Positions 12,720 to 27,649 are shown, numbered from the stretch's first letter. The stretch is DNA of 64,000 nucleotides from Deltaproteobacteria bacterium CSP1-8 (GCA_001443455.1 LDXO01000006.1:61029-125028); one strand, 5' to 3'. Notes: generated by a model from the letters alone, not told the origin. A program made the numbers and translations.

Positions 12720-13241
12720 ATGGGGAAAAAAATCGTTTCTCATCTTCTTGGTGGGGTGTTCGCATATGCGATCGTCGCTTTCCCGACCACTGCCGGCGCA
12801 GGATTCCTACTGCATCCCTCTCGGGAAATTCCGAAACTGAATACGATATTCTCTCCGAGCGGTTTCCATCATTCGGACACGGAAGGAGGAATCGGAAGCG
12901 GCATCGAATTCTCCGTCAGGGAGGATCCGAGAAGACGCACAACATGGCTTGACATCAAGACCCCGAATGGCACGCAATCGCTGCCGTACGAGTCATCTTC
13001 CGAACAACAAGGGGATGTGCGGGGATTGAATTTCTCCCTGACATCGCCGATCGAATGGCGGATCCCGTACGGCGCGCGTATTCTGATTTCCGACTCGGAT
13101 ATCCGTGTCGTGATCCCGAAATCGGACGGGACATTGACGGAATGGTCCTTCCGGTCCCAAGGTTGCGGCATCTGGCATGTCACTTCGCCGGATGGCGCCA
13201 CGGTAAGCGCCGACGGAACCCATTGGACAACAGAGAAGTGA
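12720..13241 (+). CDS. Hypothetical secreted protein
   Basis: AGGAGG RBS before ATG 12720; signal peptide MGKKIVSHLLGGVFAYAIVAFPTTAGAG. Confidence 0.55.
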   Translation: MGKKIVSHLLGGVFAYAIVAFPTTAGAGFLLHPSREIPKLNTIFSPSGFHHSDTEGGIGSGIEFSVREDPRRRTTWLDIKTPNGTQSLPYESSSEQQGDVRGLNFSLTSPIEWRIPYGARILISDSDIRVVIPKSDGTLTEWSFRSQGCGIWHVTSPDGATVSADGTHWTTEK

Positions 13242-13264
13242 CGTTCATCAGTGCCTGGCTTGCG

Positions 13265-13420
13265 GCCCGCCGGGAATCGTGGCCCCGGCTCATCCGTCGC
13301 GCCTACGAGGTCGATCCTCTCCTTTGGCGTTGCGGCGAGCGGATGCACATCGCGGGCTTCCTCTTGCCCATTCAACAGATGCCGAAGGACATCCCGCAGA
13401 TTGGGTTCCGGCGCGGAACC
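13265..13420 (+). pseudogene. Degenerate fragment resembling the C-terminal region of IS91/IS801-type transposases
   Basis: ESWPRLIRRAYEVDPLLWRCGERMHIAGFLL resembles the WARLIKRVYEVDPLxCPxCGxxMRxIAFI motif; no intact ORF. Confidence 0.45.
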
Positions 13421-13636
13421 GGGGAGGGCGCAGAGGGGGCTCGTCCCCACTCCGCACCGCATCCCTTACCGCATTCCGGGGATTCCGGCCGAGAGCACCG
13501 GCGCCATGTCCTTCATGTCCCCGGGATCGCCGGTGGGGTGGCGAACGACATGGCCTCCACGAAGCGCCGGGGAAGGCGACCCGAAGCCCGGCGACGTACC
13601 CGGTTCGACCGCTGCCGAGGTCCCGTCCGGGTTTGC

Positions 13637-16345
<2,709 letters not shown>

Positions 16346-16349
16346 CGGT

Positions 16350-17042
16350 TCACTCCCCTTTCCGCTTCTTGATGATTTTCGGGATGAAGAAGGAGAAGAC
16401 GAAGAGGGCCACGGAGAAGAACACCTTGACGGAAAGGAGGTCCGCCCAGTTCCCGCTCAACCATATCTCCCGGACCGTCCCGACGAAAAAGGTGAAGATG
16501 AATGTCCCCACGATGATCCCCAGGCCGGTGCCGAAGACGTAGTCCCGGAAGCGCACCCGCGTAAGCCCCATGCCGAAGTTCATGGGGGTGAAGGGGAAGT
16601 AGATGAGGCGCAGGTAGAGGACCGTTGCGAAACCGTTGCGCTCGATCGCCTCGTCGTATTTCTTGAGCCTGTCCCCGATGAGGGAGGCTGCGAATTCCCT
16701 GCCGAGGGTGCGGCCGATCCAGAAGGCCGCGCTTGAGCCGAGCATGGCACCCACCCAGACATAGAGGAAACCCCAATAGGCCCCGAAAATGGCGGCGCCG
16801 AGCGTGGTCAGGAGCGTGCCGGGCACGAAGAGGCAAATCCCTAAGGTGTACACGAGGATGAACAGGAGAGGAGCCCAGTACCCGGCGGACTCCAGTACCT
16901 GACCCAGCGCCTCGCGCGTGAGGTAGCTCTTCACCGGGGTGAAGCGGACGATCAGAACGGCCGCGACGATGAAGGCGAGCAGGAAGAGCGCTTTGATCAG
17001 CGGCCTCTTCCCCGTTGATGTTTTCTGCGGCGCGGCCTCCAC
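16350..17042 (-). CDS. TVP38/TMEM64 (DedA/SNARE-associated) family membrane protein
   Basis: Multi-TM; GAAIFGAYWGFLYVWVGAMLGSSAAFWIGR and F.L RLIYFPFTPMN motifs. Confidence 0.85.
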   Translation of the reverse strand: MEAAPQKTSTGKRPLIKALFLLAFIVAAVLIVRFTPVKSYLTREALGQVLESAGYWAPLLFILVYTLGICLFVPGTLLTTLGAAIFGAYWGFLYVWVGAMLGSSAAFWIGRTLGREFAASLIGDRLKKYDEAIERNGFATVLYLRLIYFPFTPMNFGMGLTRVRFRDYVFGTGLGIIVGTFIFTFFVGTVREIWLSGNWADLLSVKVFFSVALFVFSFFIPKIIKKRKGE

Positions 17043-17226
17043 GTCGCTTTCCTCTCTGCTGGGTAAGCAAGGCGGCCCGGTGTTTTTTCGGTTTCGCCAT
17101 CATCCCCGGGAGATTCTACATCGGTTTCATACATAGGGATGGGGCGATCTGTATCGGAGATTCGTCGCGAAACGGAATCCGCGGCTCCCAGGGGGGCAGG
17201 GGAGGGCAGGGAGCACAAATGCCGTA

Positions 17227-17258
17227 GAATACTCTATGACTTCCTGAAGAAAATCCTC
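17227..17258. promoter_or_regulatory. Candidate shared operator, site 1
   Basis: GAATACTC-N11-GAAGAAAATCCTC upstream of the copper-island start; similar sites at 24061 and 36150. Confidence 0.35.
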
Positions 17259-17331
17259 TTTCCCCTCAGCGGGGAAAGATCCCACGGCCTAAAAAAAGAG
17301 GATATCCCACAAGAAATCATGGAGTCGCGAT

Positions 17332-17565
17332 TTGGCATGGCTGATGCACCTCACCCTTGCCGGAAAGAGCACGGCGCATTGGACGGGAAGGGGGGTGAAC
17401 GCGTTGATGGGAGGATGGTTGATCTGGCTGCTTCTGGGGGGACTGTTCCTGTTCCTCATGTTCCGCGGCGGGGGTTGCTGCGGCGGGCATGGAGACCATG
17501 ACCACCCCGCCCGTGGTTCCCCCGGGCGCAAGGATGACGGCACGGGCCGTTCCGCGGGGCAGTAG
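17332..17565 (+). CDS. Small membrane protein with Cys/His-rich tail
   Basis: TM segment followed by FRGGGCCGGHGDHDHP, upstream of the copper ATPase. Confidence 0.55.
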   Translation: MAWLMHLTLAGKSTAHWTGRGVNALMGGWLIWLLLGGLFLFLMFRGGGCCGGHGDHDHPARGSPGRKDDGTGRSAGQ

Positions 17566-17759
17566 GTGAAACGCGAAAAAAACCGGTGTCATGGAAGCGA
17601 GGTGAGTAAAGATGAAAAGGAAAATGCTGTCGGTGGACGATCAGTCATATAAATGCCCCGGGTGGGATACAGGGAATCAGGATACCGGGGGCCATGATCC
17701 CGGGAGCAAATAGGTAACCGCCTGGCGTGGCCCGAGACACGTCGAGGAATGGAGGTGCG

Positions 17760-20240
<2,481 letters not shown>

Positions 20241-20450
20241 AGGTTCGTCTGGAGCCTATCCAGGCCGAAACTTTCACCCCGGCAAGACATCGTTGGAATA
20301 GGGTCGTTTGGGAGGCCTTGCGAGATATCCTCCCGGTGTTTTCCCTTATGAGGCATGGGGTATACGGCAGCATCTCGGCCGCCTTTGCCCGGCGGGAAGC
20401 TGGTTTCCGACTACGGCATGTACAAGAAGAATCATCGGGGTAAAGAACCT

Positions 20451-21887
20451 ATGACGGCTTCTCCATCTCCAACAGGAAGCAAAGCCAGGGTGCTTGGCAT
20501 GGCGCTCAGCGTCATGGTTCTGGGCGGCTGCGCCACGTTTTCCAAGGACGGCGGCTTCGGCGCGGTCGAGCAGATCGCCAGGGAGCGCATCGACAAGGAT
20601 GTGAAATGGCAGCGCGACGACAATCAGCGGGAGAGCGTACAGGCCACGGTGAAGACTCTCCTGGCCTCGCCCCTTTCCGCCGACGCCGCGGTGCAGATCG
20701 CTCTCCTCAACAACCCCGGTTTGCAGTCCACTTATGCCGAGCTGGGCATCGCCGAAGCCGATCTCGTTCAGGCAGGCCGGATGACGAACCCGCACTTCGG
20801 TTATCTGCGGACGTCGGAAGGCGGAGAGCGCAAGCTCGAATGGGCGCTGACCTTTCCGATCGTAGACCTCCTGACCATCCCGATGCGGACCCGGATCGAG
20901 CGCGGTCGTTTCGAACAGGTAAAGCTGGCGGTGGCGAGGGAAATGCTCGACGTCGCGACCGAGACCCGCAAGTCATGGATCGTCGTGGTCGCGGCGGCGG
21001 AGCGTGTTCGCTACCTCGGGCAGGTAAAGCTTGCGGCGGAAGCGTCCGCCGAGCTGGCGAGCCGCATGGAGGCAGCGGGAAACATAAGCCGCCTCCACCG
21101 GATGCGGGAGCAGGTATTCCGCACCGAGACGGTCGCACATCTGGACCGGGCGACGCAGGCAGCGGTGGCAGAGCGCGAGCGTCTGACGCGGCTGATGGGT
21201 CTATCCGGCGGCGACGTCGCCTTCAAGATCCCCGAGCGCCTGCCCGGACTTCCCGCCGGCAAGCCCGAGATCCAGGATCTCGAGGCGCGCGCGATAGCCG
21301 AACGCCTGGACGTCCAGGAGGCGATACGTGAATCCGAGGGCCTCGCCGCGTCGCTCGGCCTCACCCGGGCCACCCGTTTCATCAACGTGCTCGAACTCGG
21401 GCCCGCAGGCACGAAAGAGGATCCCGAGCCGTGGAAGCGCGGTTTCGAAGCGAGCCTGCAGCTCCCCATCTTCGACTGGGGCGGGGCACGCGTGGCCAAA
21501 GCCGAAGCGATCTATATGCAGGCGCTGCACCGCGTTGCCGAGACGGCGGTAAACGCACGCTCGGAAGTGCGCGCGGCTTACTCTGCGTACCACAAAGCGT
21601 ACGACACCGCGATTCGCTACCGCGAAGAGATCTTGCCTCTGCGAAAGGAAATCGCGGAGGAGAACATGCTCCGCTACAACGGGATGCTGATCAGCGTGTT
21701 CGAACTGCTCGCCGATGCGCGCGAACAGATCGGAGCCGTCATCGCCTCCATCGAGGCGCAGCGCGACTTCTGGCTTTCGGAGAGCGGTCTGCAGGCCGCG
21801 TTCAACGGGCCGACGACGGGCAGGCGGGCCACGGCCCGGATGGTTTCCGGCGGAATGCCGCCCGATCCGGCGACGGCCGGGCATTGA
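20451..21887 (+). CDS. TolC/OEP-family outer-membrane efflux lipoprotein
   Basis: Lipobox VMVLGGCA; OEP-type helices (ALLNNPGLQSTYAELGIAEADLVQAG). Confidence 0.85.
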   Translation: MTASPSPTGSKARVLGMALSVMVLGGCATFSKDGGFGAVEQIARERIDKDVKWQRDDNQRESVQATVKTLLASPLSADAAVQIALLNNPGLQSTYAELGIAEADLVQAGRMTNPHFGYLRTSEGGERKLEWALTFPIVDLLTIPMRTRIERGRFEQVKLAVAREMLDVATETRKSWIVVVAAAERVRYLGQVKLAAEASAELASRMEAAGNISRLHRMREQVFRTETVAHLDRATQAAVAERERLTRLMGLSGGDVAFKIPERLPGLPAGKPEIQDLEARAIAERLDVQEAIRESEGLAASLGLTRATRFINVLELGPAGTKEDPEPWKRGFEASLQLPIFDWGGARVAKAEAIYMQALHRVAETAVNARSEVRAAYSAYHKAYDTAIRYREEILPLRKEIAEENMLRYNGMLISVFELLADAREQIGAVIASIEAQRDFWLSESGLQAAFNGPTTGRRATARMVSGGMPPDPATAGH

Positions 21888-21908
21888 CAATCGACAGGAG
21901 ACCTTCCC

Positions 21909-23207
21909 ATGATAACGCGTCGACAATTCTTTAACGCATCGGCAGCAGCAATGCTCGGTGCTGCGCTGGTGAGCAAAGGGCAGGCGGCGTCGCTGCCGGA
22001 GGCGCCGATCCAGTCCAAGTCCGTAACACAGCCGCCGCTGGTTCCCCCGAACGGCCGGCCCTACCAGCCGGTTGTCACGCTGAACGGATGGACTCTGCCC
22101 TGGCGCACGAAGAACGGCTGGAAGGAATTCCACCTCATCGCCGAGCCGGTCAAGCGAGAAATCGCCCCCGGCATGATGGCCAACCTGTGGGGGTACAACG
22201 GACAGAGCCCCGGCCCGACCATCGAGTGCGTCGAGGGGGACAAAGTGCGCATTTTCGTCACCAACAAGCTGCCCGAGCACACCACGATCCACTGGCACGG
22301 GGTTCTGCTGCCCAACGGAATGGATGGCGTTGGCGGCCTCAACCAGCCGCATATCGCCGCGGGCAAAACCTATGTCTACGAGTTCGTCATGAAGAACTCC
22401 GGCACCTTCATGTACCACCCCCACGCGGACGAGATGGTGCAGATGGCGATGGGCATGATGGGCTTCATCGTCGTGCATCCGAAGAATCCGAACCAGTACC
22501 AGGTCGACCGCGATTTCGTCTTCCTGATCAACGCCTTCGACATCGATCCCGGCAGCTATACGCCGAGGGTCAACACGATGCTCGACTTCAACCTGTGGTG
22601 CTGGAACAGCCGGGTGTTCCCGGGCATCGATCCGCTCGTCGTGCGCAAGGACGACCGCGTAAGGATCCGCATGGGCAACCTCACGATGACCAATCATCCG
22701 ATCCACGTCCACGGGCACAACTTCTCCGTGACGTGCACCGACGGCGGCTGGGTGCAGAAAAGCGCTCAATGGCCCGAGACGACCGTCGACATGCCGATCG
22801 GCGCGCTGCGCGCGATCGAGTTCGTGGCGGATGCGCCGGGGGATTGGGCGTTTCACTGCCACAAGTCCCACCATGTAATGAATGCGATGGGCCATGGCGT
22901 TCCGACGATGATCGGCGTTGACCACCGGGGCGTGGCGGAGAAGATCAACAAGCTGTTGCCCGAGTACATGGTGATGGGCGAGCGTGGCATGGCCGAAATG
23001 GGCGAGATGGAGATGCCGCTGCCCGACAACACGCTTCCGATGATGAGCGGGCAGGGCCCGTTCGGTCCCCTCGAGATGGGGGGAATGTTCACCGTCGTCA
23101 AGATCAGGGAAGGACTGGCCCGCGACGACTACGCGGATCCGGGCTGGTACAAGCACCCGAAAGGCAGCGTCGCCTACGAATGGAAGGGCGACCTTCCTGC
23201 ATCCTGA
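21909..23207 (+). CDS. Multicopper oxidase (CopA-type) with Tat-like signal
   Basis: ITRRQFF leader; HWHGVLLPNGMDG, MYHPHADEM, HPIHVHGHNF, HCHKSHHVMNAM copper motifs. Confidence 0.92.
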   Translation: MITRRQFFNASAAAMLGAALVSKGQAASLPEAPIQSKSVTQPPLVPPNGRPYQPVVTLNGWTLPWRTKNGWKEFHLIAEPVKREIAPGMMANLWGYNGQSPGPTIECVEGDKVRIFVTNKLPEHTTIHWHGVLLPNGMDGVGGLNQPHIAAGKTYVYEFVMKNSGTFMYHPHADEMVQMAMGMMGFIVVHPKNPNQYQVDRDFVFLINAFDIDPGSYTPRVNTMLDFNLWCWNSRVFPGIDPLVVRKDDRVRIRMGNLTMTNHPIHVHGHNFSVTCTDGGWVQKSAQWPETTVDMPIGALRAIEFVADAPGDWAFHCHKSHHVMNAMGHGVPTMIGVDHRGVAEKINKLLPEYMVMGERGMAEMGEMEMPLPDNTLPMMSGQGPFGPLEMGGMFTVVKIREGLARDDYADPGWYKHPKGSVAYEWKGDLPAS

Positions 23208-23225
23208 CCATTGTAAGGAGGAGAT

Positions 23226-23972
23226 ATGAAGCGAACGATCATCGCTTCCGTGCTCGCCGTGGCACTCGTGGTCCCCGCCGGAGTACTGGCCCACGGCGAC
23301 AAACATCATGATAAGCAGGAAGACCGGGCCGACGTGGGCCATGAAGGGGCCCTCGGGAGACCCGGCGATCCCGGCAAGGTTACCCGGAATGTCGAGGTGG
23401 AAATGAGCGACGCGATGCGCTTCAACCCCGAGAGCATCAGGGTGAAACGCGGCGAGACCATCCGTTTCATCGTCAAGAACACCGGCAAGCTGCAGCACGA
23501 GATGGTGCTTGGCACCATCATGGAACTGAAGGAACACGCCGAGCTGATGCGGAAGTTCCCGGAGATGGAACACGCCGATCCCAATCAGGTAAGCGTCGAG
23601 CCCGGCAAGACCGGCGAACTGATCTGGCAATTCACCAACGCCGGCACGTTCGATTTTGCCTGCCTGGTGCCCGGCCATTTCGAGGCGGGCATGGTCGGCA
23701 AGGTCCACGTCGGCCGCGCCGCCGGGACGGACCCCGCCGACAGCGGACAGGCCATGACCGAGGGGCTGGTGAAGAAAGTCGACAAGACTGCAGGCAAAGT
23801 AACCCTCAGCCACGAGCCGATCGCGAATCTGGGAATGCCGAAGATGACGATGATCTTCCGGGTCATCGATCCGGAAATGCTCAACCGGTTGAAGGAAGGC
23901 GACAGGATCCGTTTTGTCGCGGACAAGGTGAACGGCGCGTTTACCGTAATGGAGTTCGAGCCGGCGGAGTAA
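23226..23972 (+). CDS. Periplasmic cupredoxin-domain protein fused to a CusF-like copper-binding domain
   Basis: Cupredoxin part (RFIVKNTGKLQHEMVLG...FDFACLVPGHFEAGM) followed by CusF-like VKKVDKTAGKVTLSHEPIANLGMPKMTMIFRV. Confidence 0.85.
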   Translation: MKRTIIASVLAVALVVPAGVLAHGDKHHDKQEDRADVGHEGALGRPGDPGKVTRNVEVEMSDAMRFNPESIRVKRGETIRFIVKNTGKLQHEMVLGTIMELKEHAELMRKFPEMEHADPNQVSVEPGKTGELIWQFTNAGTFDFACLVPGHFEAGMVGKVHVGRAAGTDPADSGQAMTEGLVKKVDKTAGKVTLSHEPIANLGMPKMTMIFRVIDPEMLNRLKEGDRIRFVADKVNGAFTVMEFEPAE

Positions 23973-24019
23973 GCGCTTTTCGGGGATGAGCGCGTACTCC
24001 ATCCCCGTAAAGAAAATTC

Positions 24020-24045
24020 AAGGCCCGGGAAGTCGCCCGGGCCTT
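24020..24045 (+). terminator. Hairpin at the end of the first copper transcription unit
   Basis: AAGGCCCGGG-AAGTCG-CCCGGGCCTT perfect 10-bp stem; short T-tract only. Confidence 0.45.
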
Positions 24046-24060
24046 CGTTGGCGGGAAAGC

Positions 24061-24091
24061 GAATACTCCCCACCCCTGGAGAATATTCTTC
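24061..24091. promoter_or_regulatory. Candidate shared operator, site 2
   Basis: GAATACTC-N10-GAGAATATTCTTC upstream of the DUF2318 gene. Confidence 0.35.
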
Positions 24092-24232
24092 ACGGCATCG
24101 GCTTCCGGGGGAAATACGTCCCGGGAGTTTCCTGTCGCACTTCCCCGATACCATTCGGATTTTGGATTCTCCGGCCGAATGGCACGGGAAGTGCTTTCCG
24201 ACTGTGGAAATATCGACCCGGAGGGCCAGTAC

Positions 24233-24805
24233 ATGACGAATACCGCAGGACGAAACGAGACAACGCATGAGACCTCGAAAGGAGTAGACGGCGGATTCCG
24301 CCCCGGAGGCGGGAAGGGGAACCGCCTCTTTCTAATAACAATGGTCCTCCTCCTGGGGACGGGCACGGTCGTTGCGGCGGGATGGTTCGGCGGTATCTTC
24401 AAGAACACCCCCGCGGACAACGCGAGGGTTGCGGGCGTGGTCGAATCGGCGGATGCCGTGAGGATTCCCCTTTCGGCCCTTGATTCCGGGAAAGCGCTCT
24501 TTCTCGAGACGGACCTGGAGGGAAGACAGGTCCATTACTTCGCGGTGAAGAGCTCGGACGGTGTTTACCGGGCCGCCTACGACGCCTGCGACGTCTGTTT
24601 CCGGGCGAACCGTGGATACCGGCAGGAAGGCGATCTCATGGTGTGCAACAAATGCGGCCAGGCCTTTCCGAGCGTGAAGGTCAACGAGGTCAAGGGGGGG
24701 TGCAACCCGGCGCCACTTGCCAGGATAGTCGATGGCCAGTCCCTGGTGATCCGGAAGGGCGACCTCGCGGCCGGGAAGGATTACTTCCCCGGGAAGCGGT
24801 CGTAA
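24233..24805 (+). CDS. DUF2318-type membrane-anchored metal/Fe-S-binding protein
   Basis: TM segment then YDACDVCFRANRGYRQEGDLMVCNKCGQAFPSVKVNEVKGGCNP. Confidence 0.8.
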   Translation: MTNTAGRNETTHETSKGVDGGFRPGGGKGNRLFLITMVLLLGTGTVVAAGWFGGIFKNTPADNARVAGVVESADAVRIPLSALDSGKALFLETDLEGRQVHYFAVKSSDGVYRAAYDACDVCFRANRGYRQEGDLMVCNKCGQAFPSVKVNEVKGGCNPAPLARIVDGQSLVIRKGDLAAGKDYFPGKRS

Positions 24806-24821
24806 CCGGACCGGGCGGAAA

Positions 24822-25973
24822 ATGAATATACGCAAACTGGCCTGGAAGAACCTGTTCCGGAGGAAGTCCCGTGCGGTGTTCACCGGCCTCGGGATCTTCC
24901 TCGGGATCGGGACGTTCGTCGCCCTCTCCTCCCTCACCATGCAGATGGAAGGGGCGGTGCGCGACAAGCTGGACCGGTTCGGGGCGAATATCCTCGTCGT
25001 TCCCCGGACGGAACAGCTATCGCTGGGGTTCGGCGACATCGCCCTGGGGGGCGCGCAGGTCGCCCGCGCAAGGCTGGCCGTATCCGATGGTGAGGCGATC
25101 CGCTCCATCGAACTGAAAGACCGCCTCCGGTCGGTCGTTCCCTTCTTCCTCACGGCGACCGACGCCTCCGGGAAGGACGTCGTGTGGATGGGTCTTCCGG
25201 CCGAAGAGATCGCCGTCGCGCGCCCCTGGTGGAAGGTATCGGGGATGCTTCCCATGGAGAAGGGAGAGGTACTCTTAGGCTCCGAGGCAGCCGCACTCCT
25301 GGACAAGGGACCCGGGGGGACCGTTCTCTCCGGCGGCCGTAAATTCCGCGTCGCCGGTGTCCTGTCCCCGACGGGGGAGAAGGAGGATTCGATGGTGATC
25401 GCCCCCATCGGAGACGTGCAGGCGCTCGCGGGGAGCCCCGGCGGTGTGACCTTCTTCGAGATCGCCGCCCTGTGCAAGGATTGTCCCGTCGAGGACATCG
25501 TGGCACAGATCGGGAAAGCCCTTCCCGGCGCGCGAGTCTCCGCCATCCGGCAGGTTGTGGAAAGCAGGAAGGCGGCCGTTGACCAGTTCCGGCGGCTGGG
25601 CATGGCCGTCTCGGCCATCGTTCTCGCCATCGGGGGCCTGATGGTGTTCGTAACCGTCATGGGGAGCGTCCAGGAGCGGACGCGGGAGATCGGCGTCCTG
25701 CGCGCCGTCGGGTTCCGGCGGCGCGCCATCGTTTCCCTCCTCTTCTGGGAGACGGGGTGGGTCTCCCTCCTCTCGGCGGTTTCCGGCGCCGTTCTCGGGA
25801 CGGCGGCGGCGTGGCTCGCCTCGCCCCTTTTCGGCGTGGCGAGGACGGAGGCTGCCGTTACCCCGGCGGTGATCGGCGTGGTCATCGGCATGGCCCTTGG
25901 CTTCCTGGGAAGCGTTCCCCCCGCCCGTCGGGCGGCCGCCCTCTCGCCGACAGAAGCAATCCGCAGTCTTTGA
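24822..25973 (+). CDS. FtsX/MacB-type ABC transporter permease
   Basis: NIRKLAWKNLFRRKSRAVFTGLGIFLGIG...; FtsX-type C-terminal TM block. Confidence 0.87.
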   Translation: MNIRKLAWKNLFRRKSRAVFTGLGIFLGIGTFVALSSLTMQMEGAVRDKLDRFGANILVVPRTEQLSLGFGDIALGGAQVARARLAVSDGEAIRSIELKDRLRSVVPFFLTATDASGKDVVWMGLPAEEIAVARPWWKVSGMLPMEKGEVLLGSEAAALLDKGPGGTVLSGGRKFRVAGVLSPTGEKEDSMVIAPIGDVQALAGSPGGVTFFEIAALCKDCPVEDIVAQIGKALPGARVSAIRQVVESRKAAVDQFRRLGMAVSAIVLAIGGLMVFVTVMGSVQERTREIGVLRAVGFRRRAIVSLLFWETGWVSLLSAVSGAVLGTAAAWLASPLFGVARTEAAVTPAVIGVVIGMALGFLGSVPPARRAAALSPTEAIRSL

Positions 25974-25988
25974 TCGAAGGAGAAGAGG

Positions 25989-26705
25989 ATGGATCCCTTC
26001 ATCGAATTGGACAACGTCTCGATGCTGTACGGCAGCAACGGGACGATCGCGGCGGCGTTGCGCGGGGTCTCCTTCTCGATCGCCGCAGGGGAGTATGTGG
26101 CGATCACGGGCGAGTCGGGGGCGGGGAAGAGCACGCTCCTTACTCTTCTCGGCGGTTTGCAGGTTCCCACGTCCGGGAGGGTCGTCATGGGGGGGATCGA
26201 CCTTTCGGGGCTTTCTGCCGACGGCCTCGCCGACTTTCGGAAGCAGACGATCGGGTTCGTCTTCCAGGCATACCACCTCCTGCCGTATCTCACGGCCCGC
26301 GAGAACGTGATCGTTCCCCTCTCCCCCGAGAGAATGAGCTCCCGGGAAAAGGCGGACCGGGCGGACGGGCTCCTCGAAACCGTGGGGCTTTCGGGGAAGG
26401 AAAACCGGCTGCCCTCGGAGCTGTCGGGAGGAGAGTGCCAGCGGGTGGCGATCGCCCGTGCCCTTGTGCACGACCCCGCCGTCCTGCTCGCGGACGAGCC
26501 TACCGGGAACCTGGACACGACGACGGGGGAGCAGATCCTGGACCTGTTTTCCGAATGGCACGGAAGGGGAAAGACCGTGCTGATGGTCACCCACAACCGG
26601 GCCAACCTGTCCCGTGCGACGCGGACCGTCCGTCTGCGCGACGGACTGGTGGAGGAGGACCGGCGCATGTCGCCGTCCGGCCGGGCGATGGGATTGCCCG
26701 GTTGA
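25989..26705 (+). CDS. ABC transporter ATP-binding protein (LolD/MacB type)
   Basis: [36 protein letters not shown]. Confidence 0.92.
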   Translation: MDPFIELDNVSMLYGSNGTIAAALRGVSFSIAAGEYVAITGESGAGKSTLLTLLGGLQVPTSGRVVMGGIDLSGLSADGLADFRKQTIGFVFQAYHLLPYLTARENVIVPLSPERMSSREKADRADGLLETVGLSGKENRLPSELSGGECQRVAIARALVHDPAVLLADEPTGNLDTTTGEQILDLFSEWHGRGKTVLMVTHNRANLSRATRTVRLRDGLVEEDRRMSPSGRAMGLPG

Positions 26706-26736
26706 ATGCCGGCAAAGACCTTGGGAGGAGGAACGG

Positions 26737-27012
26737 ATGGAGGGGAAACACGACAGGGAAGGAAGGGAAGAGAGGGATTTGCTTGCGGAAAATGTACCGG
26801 CGAGGGATGCTGATCCGAATGGTCTGCCCGCCCACTCGCCTTCCTGGCGGGGGCTGGTAGTTGCCGTTATCGCGGCGGCCAGCCTTTCGGTGGCCGCAAC
26901 GCTGTTGCTCGGGGGATCGTTCGGACCCGGCAGGGCGAATTCGGCAGTGGGATGCGGTCCCGGAAGCGCATGCTGCCCTCCCGCGGGGGAACAGATAAAG
27001 ACCGCGAAATGA
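26737..27012 (+). CDS. Small single-TM protein with Cys-rich tail
   Basis: GGAGG RBS before ATG; one TM; CGPGSACCPP C-terminus. Confidence 0.5.
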   Translation: MEGKHDREGREERDLLAENVPARDADPNGLPAHSPSWRGLVVAVIAAASLSVAATLLLGGSFGPGRANSAVGCGPGSACCPPAGEQIKTAK

Positions 27013-27085
27013 CCGGACGAACGGGAGAGGGTCTGCCGGTCTGGCTCTTTGGGTGGGAACGACAATACGACAGGAGGAACGGGAA

Positions 27086-27595
27086 ATGAGGAAGAAGGGA
27101 TTTCCGGTGGTTCTCGTAGCTGTTCTGGCGTTTTTGGCTTTGCCATGGGCGTCCTTTGCCGGCGACAAGGGGCATGGGTCGATGCCCGGGATGAAGGGCG
27201 AGGGCTCGATGGAAGGACACGGGATGATGAAGATGGGAGACAAGATCTTCGGCGGGGAGATCGGCCCCTGGCAAACCGAGGCGCGCCTCGTCGACATGAA
27301 GGCCCAGATGGAAAAATCGAAGGTCTCGGAAAAGATGAAGGCCATGATGAAGAACACGCACCACATCGCGTTTTCCCTCGAGGATCCGGTCGCGAAAAAG
27401 CCTGTTACCGAGGGAAAGGGGACGGTGGCGGTAATCGGCCCCGACAAGAAGGAAGCGACGTACAACCTGACGGGGATGGAGGGACACTTCGGCGCGGACA
27501 TCACCCTGGACAAGCCGGGGAAATACGAGTTCTCGGTCCAGATCGAGGCGGGCGGTAAGAAGGGGGCCGCGAAGTTCGCACACGAGCTCAAGTAG
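27086..27595 (+). CDS. Secreted Met/His-rich protein, YtkA/FixH-like domain
   Basis: Signal peptide; GHGSMPGMKGEGSMEGHGMMKMGDK; Ig-like C-terminal half. Confidence 0.6.
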   Translation: MRKKGFPVVLVAVLAFLALPWASFAGDKGHGSMPGMKGEGSMEGHGMMKMGDKIFGGEIGPWQTEARLVDMKAQMEKSKVSEKMKAMMKNTHHIAFSLEDPVAKKPVTEGKGTVAVIGPDKKEATYNLTGMEGHFGADITLDKPGKYEFSVQIEAGGKKGAAKFAHELK

Positions 27596-27649
27596 CAAAC
27601 CCCGCATCCGAGGCGTGGCACGAACGGGGTCTCGAAGGGACCGGAAACC

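Noticed and set aside
21201-24002. 933-aa minus-strand ORF
   Set aside because: Antisense shadow spanning the TolC, multicopper oxidase and cupredoxin genes.
25275-27146. 623-aa and overlapping minus-strand ORFs across the ABC genes
   Set aside because: Shadow ORFs of genes with clear ABC motifs.
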